Assembly (NCBI RefSeq): GCF_944381005.1
Contig: NZ_CALWJM010000002.1
Coordinates: 1 to 64,000 of the forward strand
From: an uncultured Butyricicoccus sp.
GTDB taxonomy: Bacteria > Bacillota > Clostridia > Oscillospirales > Butyricicoccaceae
Reading direction: 5' to 3'
DNA: 64,000 bases
Positions 46,942-55,964 of this stretch are shown piece after piece. The position numbers and the translations under genes are program-made. The notes below the pieces were generated by a model that made no database searches, was not told the origin of the DNA, and was given only the letters and a program-made list of their open reading frames with translations. The first letter of the stretch is position 1. Each line of letters starts with the position of its first letter.

Positions 46942-47922
46942 TTACAGCAAATGGGCGCGCAGTTCCTCGCCCGACTGTGCACACAGATAAGCCGGTGCAA
47001 TGTCCAGCATGGTCTTACTGCCGGTCTGACCTTCCTTGTTCATCCGATAAGCGGCACGCGCACAGGCAACCAGTACCGAGCCGGTGAACTCAGGGTTGGA
47101 GTCCAGCTTCAGGCTGTACTCAATGATGTGATTGCGCGAGCCGTCGCCGGTCTTGCCCGAACGGATAACGAAACCGCCGTGCGGCAGTCCTGCATGGTCG
47201 CGCTGGAGTTCTTCCTCGGAGATAAAGTGTACGGTGGTGTCGTACTCGTCGAAGTAGTTGGGCATAGTCTTGATTTCGCGTTCAATGCGCGCCAAATCTG
47301 CGCCCTCCTCGGCAACCACATAGCACTCACGGGTGTGCTTCTGGCGGGTGGTCAGTTCGGGGTTTTGACCCGCGCGAACGGCTTCCACTGCCGACTCTAC
47401 CGGGCAGGTATACTGGCGTGCATCCTTGACGCCCTCAATGCGGCGAATGGCATCGGAATGGCCCTGGCTGACGCCACGACCCCAGAACGTATAATCCTTG
47501 CCTTGGGGCAGGATAGCGTTTGCATATACACGGTTCAAAGAGAACATGCCCGGGTCCCAGCCGCACGAAATCAGGCCGACCTTGCCCGCCTTCTTGGCTG
47601 CTGCGTCCACGGCTGCGAAGTGCTCCGGAATGTTGGCATGGGTGTCGAAGCTGTCCACCACGTTGAACAGGGACGCATACTTCGGGGTCAGCTTGGGCAG
47701 GTCGGTTGCGCTGCCGCCGCACAGAATCATAACATCAATCTTATCCTGCATCTTTTCGGCGTCATCGGTGTGATAGACCGGTACGCCAGCGGTTGCAATC
47801 GAAACCGAAGCCGGGTCACGGCGCGTGAACACGCCGACCAGCTTCATATCGGGATTTTGTGCCAGTGCGGCTTCCACACCGCGACCCAGATTGCCGTAAC
47901 CTAAGATACCAACTTGAATCAT
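46942..47922 (-). CDS. ddh: meso-Diaminopimelate D-dehydrogenase
   Basis: 326 residues, full length. NADPH-binding VGILGYGNLGRGVEAAL, then VVDSFDTHANIPEHFAAVD and ISCGWDPGMFSLNRVYANA that are diagnostic for Ddh. It makes meso-DAP from tetrahydrodipicolinate in one step, for lysine and peptidoglycan. Single gene with a terminator downstream. The 198-nt gap on its right (47923-48120) shows only a probable TATAAT-type -10. Confidence 0.96.
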   Translation of the reverse strand: MIQVGILGYGNLGRGVEAALAQNPDMKLVGVFTRRDPASVSIATAGVPVYHTDDAEKMQDKIDVMILCGGSATDLPKLTPKYASLFNVVDSFDTHANIPEHFAAVDAAAKKAGKVGLISCGWDPGMFSLNRVYANAILPQGKDYTFWGRGVSQGHSDAIRRIEGVKDARQYTCPVESAVEAVRAGQNPELTTRQKHTRECYVVAEEGADLARIEREIKTMPNYFDEYDTTVHFISEEELQRDHAGLPHGGFVIRSGKTGDGSRNHIIEYSLKLDSNPEFTGSVLVACARAAYRMNKEGQTGSKTMLDIAPAYLCAQSGEELRAHLL

Positions 47923-48120
47923 AGTTCTTCTCTCACTTCCATATGAATTTGAACCGGCAGAAGTTATCTTCTACCAGTGTCGTCTGCTTTACCTCTTTAT
48001 TATACCGTATTTGTCGCATTTGGAAAACGGTTGTGCATCGGACAAAGCAACCAAAATTCAGCTTTGGAACACCTTTGTTCTTGTCACAGCCCCCAAAAGC
48101 AGCGCCTATCCATGCTGCCG

Positions 48121-49038
48121 TCAGATATCCGACTTGGCGCGGCGGTCATACAACACGGTTATCAGCACCGCGCCCAGCACGCACACACAGCCTATCATAC
48201 TGCGTAAATTCATGCGTTCGTTTAAGAACAGTGCGCCCGAAACCACACTGCCTATCGGCTCGAACAGACAAAAAATGGCGGCTGTCGGTGCGCCCAGCAC
48301 CTGAATCCCGCGCTGCAACAGCCAGTAGGCAAAAAACGAGGTGCAAATGGCAATGATGAAGGTGTACAGCATGGCGAGCGGCGGCAGCGCAAACACAATT
48401 TGATGGGGTACTTGGTCAACTGCCAGTACAGCAAGCGCGTTAAACAACCCCATGTAACAGGCAACTTTGGTGCCGTTCATCTGGCGCAGGCTGGTTTTAT
48501 CCATGCCGGTCAGATAACAAGCATATGTCACCGCCGAAGCTAGTGCCAGCAGCAAACCGGGCAAGGCGTTGCCGTCGGCTTTTTCGGCAAACATCGCCAC
48601 GCCCACGCAAGCCAAAACCAACGCGACGATTTTCGCCCCACAAAGCCGTTCCCGAAAGACCACCAAACACAGCAGGGCGGTTGCCATCGGGTAGAAAAAA
48701 TGTAACGTGGTTGCCGTCCCCACTGGAATATAAGCATACGACTGATAGAGCATAAAAGTCGTTGTGGCGCGGAACCCCACGCCCACCACCAGCAACAGCC
48801 CAAGCTCCTTTCGGCTCAGGCCGAACGGGATATGTTTTACCAGCATAATGACAGCCAACACGGGCACCGCCAACAGATTTCGATAAAATGTCAAGGTATT
48901 CGCATTGCTGCCCATATCAAATGTCCAGCTCGCCAACACCGGTGTCACGCCGAATAACAACGCCGAAAGCACCGTATAAATCACACCTCGCGCCTTGTGC
49001 GCATGAAAGGCTCGGTCAGACAGTATTGGTGTCTGCAC
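48121..49038 (-). CDS. EamA/DMT-family transporter
   Basis: 305 residues, ten predicted membrane segments in two EamA repeats (GVIYTVLSALLFGVTPVLAS and the second from LPGLLLALASAVTYACYLTG). Exports metabolites or amino acids; substrate unknown. Start GTG at 49038 after GGGGGAG. Confidence 0.88.
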   Translation of the reverse strand: MQTPILSDRAFHAHKARGVIYTVLSALLFGVTPVLASWTFDMGSNANTLTFYRNLLAVPVLAVIMLVKHIPFGLSRKELGLLLVVGVGFRATTTFMLYQSYAYIPVGTATTLHFFYPMATALLCLVVFRERLCGAKIVALVLACVGVAMFAEKADGNALPGLLLALASAVTYACYLTGMDKTSLRQMNGTKVACYMGLFNALAVLAVDQVPHQIVFALPPLAMLYTFIIAICTSFFAYWLLQRGIQVLGAPTAAIFCLFEPIGSVVSGALFLNERMNLRSMIGCVCVLGAVLITVLYDRRAKSDI

Positions 49039-49120
49039 GCCTATCTCCCCCTGTTCTGCTCATTCTCTGCCCCTATTATAGCCTATCCCCCTATCTGTGC
49101 GCAATCCTGATTTGCTCGGC

Positions 49121-49149
49121 TTGCAAAACCACCGGCAAACAGGTACAAT
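49121..49149 (+). promoter_or_regulatory. Promoter for the Crp/Fnr regulator
   Basis: TTGCAA (49121-49126), 17 bp, TACAAT (49144-49149), 35 nt before the ATG. Confidence 0.7.
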
Positions 49150-49183
49150 AAAACTAAGGATTCGCCCAAGAGAGGAATTGTCT

Positions 49184-49858
49184 ATGGATATCACTTTGTT
49201 GAAAAACCAATCCTTTTGGCCGCATTTGTCCCCGGAAGAACGGCAAACAGTCGAACAACACGCGATTGCTTCGCACTTTTCGGCCGGGCAGCCGGTGAAA
49301 TTAGGCTCCAGCAACTGTATCGGGCCGCTGTTCGTCGTGCGCGGTATTCTGCGCGTCTATCTGCTCAGCGAGGACGGCCGCGAAGCCACCATTTACCGCG
49401 TGCGCGCCGGGGAAGCGTGCGTGCTGTCTGCTTCCTGTGTTTTGTCCGCGATTACATTCGATGTGCAGATTGACGCCGAAACCGACTGTGATTTGCTGAT
49501 TATTCCCACGGCAACCTTTGCCGCGCTGATGGAGCACAATCTATATGTAGAAAATTACGTCTACCGCAGCAGCACCGAACGGCTGTCCGATTTGATTCAA
49601 GCGGTAGAGCGCATGTTCTTTTTGACCCTGCGCCAGCGCGTCGCCGCCTTTTTGATTGACGAATCTGCCAGCAGCGGCACCGACCGCTTGACGCTCACAC
49701 AAGAGCAACTGGCCAAGGCCATCGGCTCGGCGCGCGAAGCGGTCAGCCGTATTCTAAAGCAGCTCTCGCAAACCGGAAGCATCACGGTTTCCCGCGGCGG
49801 CATCGTGATTCAGGATAAAAGTTTGCTTTACGCCGAACTGGAACATTCGGGTTTATAA
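49184..49858 (+). CDS. Crp/Fnr-family transcriptional regulator
   Basis: 224 residues. Cyclic-nucleotide-binding-like beta-barrel (~20-125), dimer helix, and Crp-type helix-turn-helix (LTLTQEQLAKAIGSAREAVSRILKQL split over ~170-195). There is no Fnr-type N-terminal cysteine cluster, though CVLSASCVL (~95) gives two cysteines that could sense redox state. It is convergent with trxA/trxB, and a Crp/Fnr-like palindrome sits before trxA. The ATG at 49184 follows AGAGGA. Confidence 0.92.
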   Translation: MDITLLKNQSFWPHLSPEERQTVEQHAIASHFSAGQPVKLGSSNCIGPLFVVRGILRVYLLSEDGREATIYRVRAGEACVLSASCVLSAITFDVQIDAETDCDLLIIPTATFAALMEHNLYVENYVYRSSTERLSDLIQAVERMFFLTLRQRVAAFLIDESASSGTDRLTLTQEQLAKAIGSAREAVSRILKQLSQTGSITVSRGGIVIQDKSLLYAELEHSGL

Positions 49859-49861
49859 CGC

Positions 49862-49898
49862 AATATGCCCCGACTGGGTAATCCAGTCGGGGCATATT
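49862..49898. terminator. Bidirectional terminator
   Basis: AATATGCCCCGACTGG and CCAGTCGGGGCATATT around a 5-nt loop, between the convergent regulator and trxA genes. Confidence 0.88.
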
Positions 49899-49907
49899 GT
49901 ATTCTGT

Positions 49908-50213
49908 TTAAGCGTTGCGCAGCATTTGTTCGAGCTGCTCGCGTGCCTGAAGGCCGACTGCGCGCGCCACTTCCTTGCCGTCCTTGACGACAACCAAAGT
50001 GGGAATACTCATCACGCGGAACTTTGCCGCAAGTTCCTGCGATTCATCCACATTGACCTTGCCCACGTTCCAGCCGTCTGCCGCCATCTGGTCAATGATA
50101 GGGCCTTGACGCTGACACGGGCCGCACCAAGTTGCCCAAAAGTCCAGCAGGATGGGTGTCGAGGACTGCACAACTTCCTGTTCAAAATTCTGCATCGTAA
50201 TCTGCTTTGCCAT
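49908..50213 (-). CDS. trxA: Thioredoxin
   Basis: 101 residues. Active site FWATWCGPCQ, cis-Pro in SIPTLVVVKDG. General disulfide reductase; likely partner of the reductase encoded upstream and of the thioredoxin-dependent ArsC at 59 kb. The ATG at 50213 follows AAAGGAG; a 10-residue upstream extension is unlikely. Confidence 0.96.
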   Translation of the reverse strand: MAKQITMQNFEQEVVQSSTPILLDFWATWCGPCQRQGPIIDQMAADGWNVGKVNVDESQELAAKFRVMSIPTLVVVKDGKEVARAVGLQAREQLEQMLRNA

Positions 50214-50281
50214 ATAAAATCGACTCCTTTCGGGTATGCGCATCTTGTGCGCCGCCGTATGTTTTTGTTTTATCTGCTATT

Positions 50282-50323
50282 AGTATACCCAAATCCTCCA
50301 AAATCATCTGTGACCAAGTCACA
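50282..50323 (-). promoter_or_regulatory. trxA promoter with Crp/Fnr-like site
   Basis: The minus strand has a perfect palindrome TGTGAC-TTG-GTCACA (50309-50323), then 21 nt, then TATACT (50282-50287). There is no good -35 box; the palindrome centre falls at about -41, the standard class II activator position. The trxB stop codon lies inside the palindrome. Confidence 0.65.
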
Positions 50324-51194
50324 ATAAATGATGATTCTTTCGATAATTGCGAATGTACTGAATCGCTGAAAGTCCGGCGGTCATCCCCTCATGCACGGCT
50401 TTGGCAACCTGAAACGTGCCGCCGGTGCAGTCGCCTGCGGCGTACAAGCCGGGCAAAACGGTCTGCATGTTCTCATCGACCTTGACATTGCCCTTGTCAT
50501 CCAATGCCGCACCCACACGGCGCGCCATCTCACTGCCCCCAGCCGTACCCAGCGCAATGAACACGCCGTCCAGTTCCAACTGTGTGCCGTCGGTAAACCG
50601 CACGCCCTCGACCTGTTCGGTACCCAAAATGGCTTCAATCGGGCGTTCGTCGAGCGGGAACGGGCAAGGTCTACTAAAGGTCTTGGGCGCGCCGTTGGTC
50701 AAAATCGTGACCGAACCCGCCATACCCAATTCTTCGGCTTCTTTCATCGCAAAATCTCCGCTTCCGAGCACGGCAACCTTTTTGCCCCGATAGAAAAACG
50801 CATCGCAAACCGCGCAATAGCTGATGCCGCGCCCGTCCAGTTCGCGCACACCGGGCAAAGGCGGTGCCGCACGCTTGACACCGGTTGCAATCAAAACAGC
50901 AATCGCCTCATAAGAACCATCCACGGTGGACACAGTATAGGTATCAAACCCGGAAACGCCCAGCACCTGCGTGTGTATCAGCCGCGCCCCCAATGCCTGC
51001 GCCTGCTGCTCGCCCCAAGTATGCAGTTGCGCGCCGGTCATTGGCTGCACGCCGTAAAAATTTTCGATGCGTTCGGCGTTTTTCAATGCGCCCATGCCCT
51101 GCGACAAAATCAATGGGTGCAGTCCGGCGCGTGCGGCATACAATGCGGCGGAAATGCCCGCAGGCCCCGAACCAATGATAATCAAATTATCCAT
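50319..51194 (-). CDS. trxB: Thioredoxin reductase (TrxB-like)
   Basis: 291 residues. FAD motif GSGPAGISAALYAARAG, redox centre YCAVCDAFF, nucleotide motif LGSGDFAMKEAEEL and C-terminal GLYAAGDCTGG. Compared with classical TrxB, the NAD(P)H-binding motif has GSGDFAMKE in place of GGGDSA.EE, so the electron donor could be ferredoxin or F420-type in some relatives; NADPH cannot be assumed. 105 nt upstream of trxA. Confidence 0.92.
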   Translation of the reverse strand: MDNLIIIGSGPAGISAALYAARAGLHPLILSQGMGALKNAERIENFYGVQPMTGAQLHTWGEQQAQALGARLIHTQVLGVSGFDTYTVSTVDGSYEAIAVLIATGVKRAAPPLPGVRELDGRGISYCAVCDAFFYRGKKVAVLGSGDFAMKEAEELGMAGSVTILTNGAPKTFSRPCPFPLDERPIEAILGTEQVEGVRFTDGTQLELDGVFIALGTAGGSEMARRVGAALDDKGNVKVDENMQTVLPGLYAAGDCTGGTFQVAKAVHEGMTAGLSAIQYIRNYRKNHHLL

Positions 51195-51338
51195 ACGCTT
51201 CGTTCCTCTCCATCGGCTCTCGATACAAAAGCCGATTCTTTTTCATGCGGTCGATATCGGTTCGACCGCGGTCTGGTTGCTGACAGGGATATCATACCAC
51301 AATCGTCTATTTTTGTCCATTCTGCCGAGCGGCTTTGC

Positions 51339-51368
51339 TTGACACTTGAATGACCGCGCAACTATAAT
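51339..51368 (+). promoter_or_regulatory. Promoter for sufCB
   Basis: TTGACA (51339-51344), 18 bp, TATAAT (51363-51368), 48 nt before the sufC ATG; both hexamers are consensus. Confidence 0.78.
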
Positions 51369-51415
51369 AGAACATAAGAAAACAAATTCTGCCAACCATA
51401 GGAGGCATTTTTTAT

Positions 51416-52144
51416 ATGTTGACTGTCGAACATCTCGCCTGGACGCTTCCCGACGGGAATCCCATCCTTTCCGATATCAGTTTGACCGCAAAAGATGGCA
51501 AACTGGTCGTCGTCACCGGCCCCAACGGCGGCGGTAAAACCTCGCTCGCCAAGTTGATTGCCGGTCTGCGCACGCCCACATCGGGCCGCATCCTGTTCAA
51601 TGGACAGGATATCTCGGCTCTTGATATCACCGAACGCGCAAAACTGGGCATTGCATATGCCTTCCAACAGCCCGTTCGCTTTAAGGGCTTGACCGTGCGT
51701 GACCTGCTGGAAATTGCAGCCGGTCACCCGCTGTCCGAAGACGATTTGTGTGAACTGCTGGGCAAAGTTGGCCTGTGCGCCGACGAATATGTGTCGCGTG
51801 AACTGGATTCCGGGCTGTCCGGCGGCGAGATGAAGCGCGTGGAAATCGCGTCGGTACTCGCGCGCAAAGCACCTCTTTGCATCTTTGACGAACCCGAAGC
51901 CGGTATCGACCTTTGGAGTTTCGCCCGCCTGGTTGAAACCTTCCAAGACCTGCGCGCCACTCGTCAAAGCACCCTGCTGGTCATCTCCCATCAGGAGCGC
52001 ATTTTATCCATTGCCGATGAAATCATCGTCGTAGCCGAAGGCCGCGTGCGTCAGGCTGGCCCACGCGCATTGATTTTGCCCATGCTGCTGGCCGATGAAT
52101 CCACCCCGCGCTGTCCACTTGGGAAGGAGCGTGCAACCGTATGA
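51416..52144 (+). CDS. sufC: Fe-S assembly ATPase SufC (minimal SUF type)
   Basis: 242 residues. Walker A GPNGGGKTS, SufC-typical AYAFQQPVRFKG, signature LSGGEMKR, Walker B LCIFDEPEAGID and switch VISHQE. Works with the SufB-like partner next door. AGGAGG precedes the ATG. No sufS, sufU or sufD is adjacent, so this is a two-gene minimal SUF (SMS-like) locus. Confidence 0.93.
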   Translation: MLTVEHLAWTLPDGNPILSDISLTAKDGKLVVVTGPNGGGKTSLAKLIAGLRTPTSGRILFNGQDISALDITERAKLGIAYAFQQPVRFKGLTVRDLLEIAAGHPLSEDDLCELLGKVGLCADEYVSRELDSGLSGGEMKRVEIASVLARKAPLCIFDEPEAGIDLWSFARLVETFQDLRATRQSTLLVISHQERILSIADEIIVVAEGRVRQAGPRALILPMLLADESTPRCPLGKERATV

Positions 52145-53058
52145 ACCACATTACAGAACAACTTTTAGGACTCATTTCCGACTTCAAAGGCTCTTTTCAG
52201 GGCGCTTTCAACATCCGCGAAGATGGTCAATGTGCTGGACGCCAATCGTCCGAACACATCCGCATTACCGCCAAATCAGACGGCAATCCGGGCTTGGATA
52301 TCCACATTGACGCGGGCACGCAGGGCGAAACCGTTTACATTCCCGCCTGTGTCACCCACAGCGATGTCAACGACCTGGTATACAATGACTTCTTTGTCGG
52401 TGCGGGCGCGGACGTTACGATTGTTGCGGGCTGCGGTGTACATGCCGACAACGAAGGCGAAGCGCGTCACAACGGCATCCACCGCTTTTTCCTCGAAGAA
52501 GGCGCACACGTTCTGTATCAGGAAAAGCACATCGGCACAGGTTCCGGCCGTCTCAAGCGTATCGACCCGATTACCGACGTTTATCTGAAAGAAAATGCCG
52601 TGCTTGAAATGGACACGGTACAATTGCGCGGCGTGGATATCTCCGAGCGCCGCACGACCGGAAAATTAGACCGCGGCGCTAAACTTATCGTGCGCGAGCG
52701 CATTTTAACCGACGGTGAGGAGTATGCCAAGACCGTCTTTGATGTTGTGCTGGATGGTGAGGACTGCTCGACCGATGTGGTGTCCCGCTCGGTGGCAAAG
52801 GGACAGTCGTATCAAGAGTTTATCTCCTCGATTCACGGAAACAACCGCTGCACCGGTCATTCTGCCTGTGATGCGATTTTAGCCGAACATGGCCGCGTCA
52901 ATGCACAGCCCGCACTGGAAGCGGCTCATCTGGATGCACAGCTTATCCACGAAGCCGCCATCGGAAAAATCGCTGGTGAACAGCTTCTCAAGCTGCAAAC
53001 CCTCGGGCTGACCGCCGAAGAAGCCGAAGAACGCATCATTGCCGGTTTCCTCAAATAA
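52141..53058 (+). CDS. sufB: SufB/SufD-like Fe-S scaffold protein (minimal SUF type)
   Basis: 305 residues, shorter than classical SufB (~470). The parallel beta-helix core region is present (IRVRERILTDG-like LIVRERILTDGEEYAKTVFD), ending with the SufB/D C-terminal signature GRVNAQPALEAAHLDAQLIHEAAIG split over ~265-290. It begins inside the sufC stop (ATGA). The homodimer with SufC2 probably builds [4Fe-4S] clusters. Confidence 0.92.
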   Translation: MNHITEQLLGLISDFKGSFQGAFNIREDGQCAGRQSSEHIRITAKSDGNPGLDIHIDAGTQGETVYIPACVTHSDVNDLVYNDFFVGAGADVTIVAGCGVHADNEGEARHNGIHRFFLEEGAHVLYQEKHIGTGSGRLKRIDPITDVYLKENAVLEMDTVQLRGVDISERRTTGKLDRGAKLIVRERILTDGEEYAKTVFDVVLDGEDCSTDVVSRSVAKGQSYQEFISSIHGNNRCTGHSACDAILAEHGRVNAQPALEAAHLDAQLIHEAAIGKIAGEQLLKLQTLGLTAEEAEERIIAGFLK

Positions 53059-53064
53059 AAATAT

Positions 53065-53092
53065 ATCCCCCGAACGATGTTCGGGGGATTTT
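53065..53092 (+). terminator. Terminator of sufCB
   Basis: ATCCCCCGAAC-gat-GTTCGGGGGAT followed by TTTT. Confidence 0.9.
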
Positions 53093-53103
53093 TATGCGAC
53101 AAA

Positions 53104-53772
53104 TCACAGGTGAAAGCGCCGTTCGGCTTCCTGCCGCATATAGCGGTGAAAAAACAGCACCAGAACGACCAGCGTGACAAACGAAACGCCACAGCACAGA
53201 ATACTGGGCAACATAAAATCAATCTTTTGGGTCAACAGCAGAACCAGCGGCACGACCCAGCCCAGCACAGCCAACACGCCAATCCAGCCCACGGCATCCA
53301 CCATCGCCACATGCAACACCAATTTGAGCAGCAGCAGTACGCCGATTGCGCCCATAAACAGAATGGGGAATACCCATGTAATTGACCAACCGCGCCAACC
53401 CGTTCCAAAATCCCACAAGACCGACAAAACCGAAAATAACAGCGTCTGTGCGGTCAGATTTTGCATGAGCAGTCGCCGCCGGGAAATCCCCAGCATAACC
53501 GCCAGCCATGAACACAGCGCGGCTGCCATGACAATCAGCGGCCAGTTGCTCACCGGATGCCACACGCTTTCCACCTGAAGGCAGCCCGCCAGCACCACCA
53601 ACACGCACAAGGTCACGATACGCCGCGCCACGCGCGCGCGGCGATGGGGCGGCACGACCTGTGGAAACACTTCGCGTTCTGGTTCAGGTCGGCCGGTCAA
53701 CGGCCCTTCGCACAGCGGGCAAGCGCGTTTGCTGCCCACGACTTTGACCTGACAAAGCGGACAATATTGCAT
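53104..53772 (-). CDS. Zinc-ribbon membrane protein (DUF6320-like)
   Basis: 222 residues. A short zinc-ribbon (CPLCQVKVVGSKRACPLCEG) is followed by six predicted membrane helices. Similar proteins are annotated as DUF6320 and I know no function. It directly follows the acyltransferase gene (adjacent codons), so it is in the same operon. Confidence 0.82.
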   Translation of the reverse strand: MQYCPLCQVKVVGSKRACPLCEGPLTGRPEPEREVFPQVVPPHRRARVARRIVTLCVLVVLAGCLQVESVWHPVSNWPLIVMAAALCSWLAVMLGISRRRLLMQNLTAQTLLFSVLSVLWDFGTGWRGWSITWVFPILFMGAIGVLLLLKLVLHVAMVDAVGWIGVLAVLGWVVPLVLLLTQKIDFMLPSILCCGVSFVTLVVLVLFFHRYMRQEAERRFHL

Positions 53773-55032
53773 TTAGCGTCCCTCCCCATACATGGTATTG
53801 CTGCGAATCTCGGCGGATACGCCATCCTTGGTCAGCCGCGCAAAAAAGCGGCGAATCACAGCCATGTCATGCAAGGTCGTGGTGAAACCCAAATGCAAGC
53901 TATCCCCATAACTGCAAGTACAGAGCTGTAAGGCATCGGTGCCCACAAACACGCCAAACCCTTTGACATACGGCTGCACCGGTTCGGGCAGTTTGAACTT
54001 TCCAATGTTGGACAACACCGCCGTTTCCCCCACATCGGAAATCTTGCCCGACACGAACAAAACCGGATATTTCAAAAACAGCGGAATGGGTCGCAGTAAA
54101 AAGTTGTGCTCGAGCGATGCCAGCGCATTGAGCCGCGCCGCCAGATTGTCGGCGGTCAGTTCGCGCTTAAATGCCGCGGCTGTCTGCTGCAAAATATCTT
54201 CAAACGTGCCGTCCCGCTCGTCAAACGAGTAGGAAGCGCGGATAATGCTGAAAAAATTGCGCGCCGTATGCGAGGGAAAATAACTGCGCAAATCGACCGG
54301 TACAGTCAGCACGACCGGTTTTTTGTTGTCCCGCACATACATCCCGCCGTGAATGGCTTCAAACATAGCCGCTGCCAGATATACGGTCAGCGTTGCGCCG
54401 TATTGGTGCGCCGCGTCCAACACTTGGCGCACATCGCACACGGCTTCCAGCACCTTCAAATCTTTTCCGCGATGGGGCAGACGGTATGCCCTGACTTTAG
54501 CAGGTGTTTTGGTACTTCGAGCGGCGGTTTTATAATATTTTTGGAAGCCGTCCTCCATGCGCTCATCCATTGCGACTTTGGGCTGCTGCTCAAAATCCAA
54601 CTGGTGAGCGGCTGTCACATACTCGGTCACCAGCGTTTGCAGCATATCAATTGCGCCCGCGCCGTCGGCAACCACATGGAACACATCAAAGTTGATTTTA
54701 TTTTTCCAGTAACTGACCTCAAACAGCGACGACCGGCTATCCTCATAGAGCGGTGCACAGGGCGGCGCATGTTCGACCACGACACGCGCCCGGCGGCTGG
54801 TCTGCTCCAAATAATACCAAAACACGCCACGCCGCAGCACCGTGCGCAAATTGGGGTATTGTTCCACTGTGCGGTCGAGTGCCGCCTGCAAAATAGCCGG
54901 TTCGACCGGCTGTGTCAGTTCACAGGTCAGTCGGAAGACCGCCGTGTCCGTCCCGTGAACCGTCGGCGGGAAGATTTTGGCCGCGTTGTCCAAGCGGTAC
55001 CAGTCCGGTTTTTGCGGTTGCCTGTTTCGCAT
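53773..55032 (-). CDS. Condensation/alcohol-acyltransferase-like protein
   Basis: 419 residues. The N-terminal WYRLDNAAKIFPPTVHG and the HxxxDG-type motif FHVVADGAGAID fit the CoA-dependent acyltransferase/condensation superfamily (alcohol acetyltransferase or wax-ester-synthase-like). A later VPVDLRSYFPSHTARNFF is the conserved second-half motif. Likely O-acylates an unknown acceptor. Its start (ATG 55032, GGGAG upstream) lies 106 nt inside the preceding hydrolase gene. Confidence 0.82.
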   Translation of the reverse strand: MRNRQPQKPDWYRLDNAAKIFPPTVHGTDTAVFRLTCELTQPVEPAILQAALDRTVEQYPNLRTVLRRGVFWYYLEQTSRRARVVVEHAPPCAPLYEDSRSSLFEVSYWKNKINFDVFHVVADGAGAIDMLQTLVTEYVTAAHQLDFEQQPKVAMDERMEDGFQKYYKTAARSTKTPAKVRAYRLPHRGKDLKVLEAVCDVRQVLDAAHQYGATLTVYLAAAMFEAIHGGMYVRDNKKPVVLTVPVDLRSYFPSHTARNFFSIIRASYSFDERDGTFEDILQQTAAAFKRELTADNLAARLNALASLEHNFLLRPIPLFLKYPVLFVSGKISDVGETAVLSNIGKFKLPEPVQPYVKGFGVFVGTDALQLCTCSYGDSLHLGFTTTLHDMAVIRRFFARLTKDGVSAEIRSNTMYGEGR

Positions 55033-55964
55033 TGCGTATCCACTCCCAGAAATCTTTGAATATATGCGTAAGTACGCTGCACCTGTGCAAATCGCGCGGG
55101 CAGCGAAAAAAATCCGTGCAGGGCATCGGGTATGCGGTGAACCTGCACTTCGTTTCCCGCTTGTGCAAGCGCTTTGGCATAGGCTTCCCCCTCGTCGCGC
55201 AGCGGGTCATATTGCGCGGTAATGACCAGCGTGCGCGGCTGGCGGGTCAAATCGGACATGAGCAGCGGGGCAAAGTACGGGTTTTCCATCGCCGAACCGT
55301 CTTGACCGGCATACATGCGCATAAACTCTTGCACCCGATGAGAAGTCAGCAAATACCCCTCTCCGTTTTCATGCACCGACGCAAACGGTGAAGTTTCACT
55401 GTGGTCGGCAGCGGTTGCCGGATAAATCAAAATCTGCTGTGATACCAAAAAATCGCCGCGGTCACGCGCCAGCAAAGAGACTGCGGCCGCCAGATTTCCT
55501 CCCGCGCTGTCTCCAATCAGCGTGATATCCGACGCCTTTATGCCGAACGGCTCGGCGTGGGTATAGATTGCCTTTGCCGCTGCGTAACAGTCCTCCAGCC
55601 CGACGGGAAACGGAAATTCGGGTGCGCGGCGGTATTCCACCGACGCAATTCGACAGCCGGTTGCCTTGGCCAGTCGTTTGCACACCTGATTGTAAGTATC
55701 CACGCTTTCAAACACCCAGCCGCCCCCGTGAAAAAATAACAGTAACCGGTTGCTGGTCTGCTCTTTGGGGGTGTAGATGCGTACCCGAATGGGTGTGCCG
55801 TCTATGGATTCAATTTTATGGTCCCACAAGTGATACAGCGGCGAAAGCGGTGCCGCCTTGAGCGTATAAAGTATCCGTTCCACCTTATATACTTTATCCA
55901 AATCCGCAGCAGCCGGATAGGATAACAACCGCAGTGCTGCTTGCATACGTTTATTGATTGCCAA
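54927..55964 (-). CDS. Alpha/beta-hydrolase, HSL/Aes esterase family
   Basis: 345 residues. Oxyanion-hole motif FFHGGGW, nucleophile elbow GDSAGG, and the acid/His pair in QYDPLRDEGEAY and DALHGFF. The enzyme proper ends near residue 310; the last ~35 residues (from DTQCETGNRKNR) are read out of frame across the start of the acyltransferase gene and are basic and low in hydrophobics, as if the original stop was lost. First gene of the three-gene cluster. Confidence 0.88.
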   Translation of the reverse strand: MAINKRMQAALRLLSYPAAADLDKVYKVERILYTLKAAPLSPLYHLWDHKIESIDGTPIRVRIYTPKEQTSNRLLLFFHGGGWVFESVDTYNQVCKRLAKATGCRIASVEYRRAPEFPFPVGLEDCYAAAKAIYTHAEPFGIKASDITLIGDSAGGNLAAAVSLLARDRGDFLVSQQILIYPATAADHSETSPFASVHENGEGYLLTSHRVQEFMRMYAGQDGSAMENPYFAPLLMSDLTRQPRTLVITAQYDPLRDEGEAYAKALAQAGNEVQVHRIPDALHGFFSLPARFAQVQRTYAYIQRFLGVDTQCETGNRKNRTGTAWTTRPKSSRRRFTGRTRRSSD

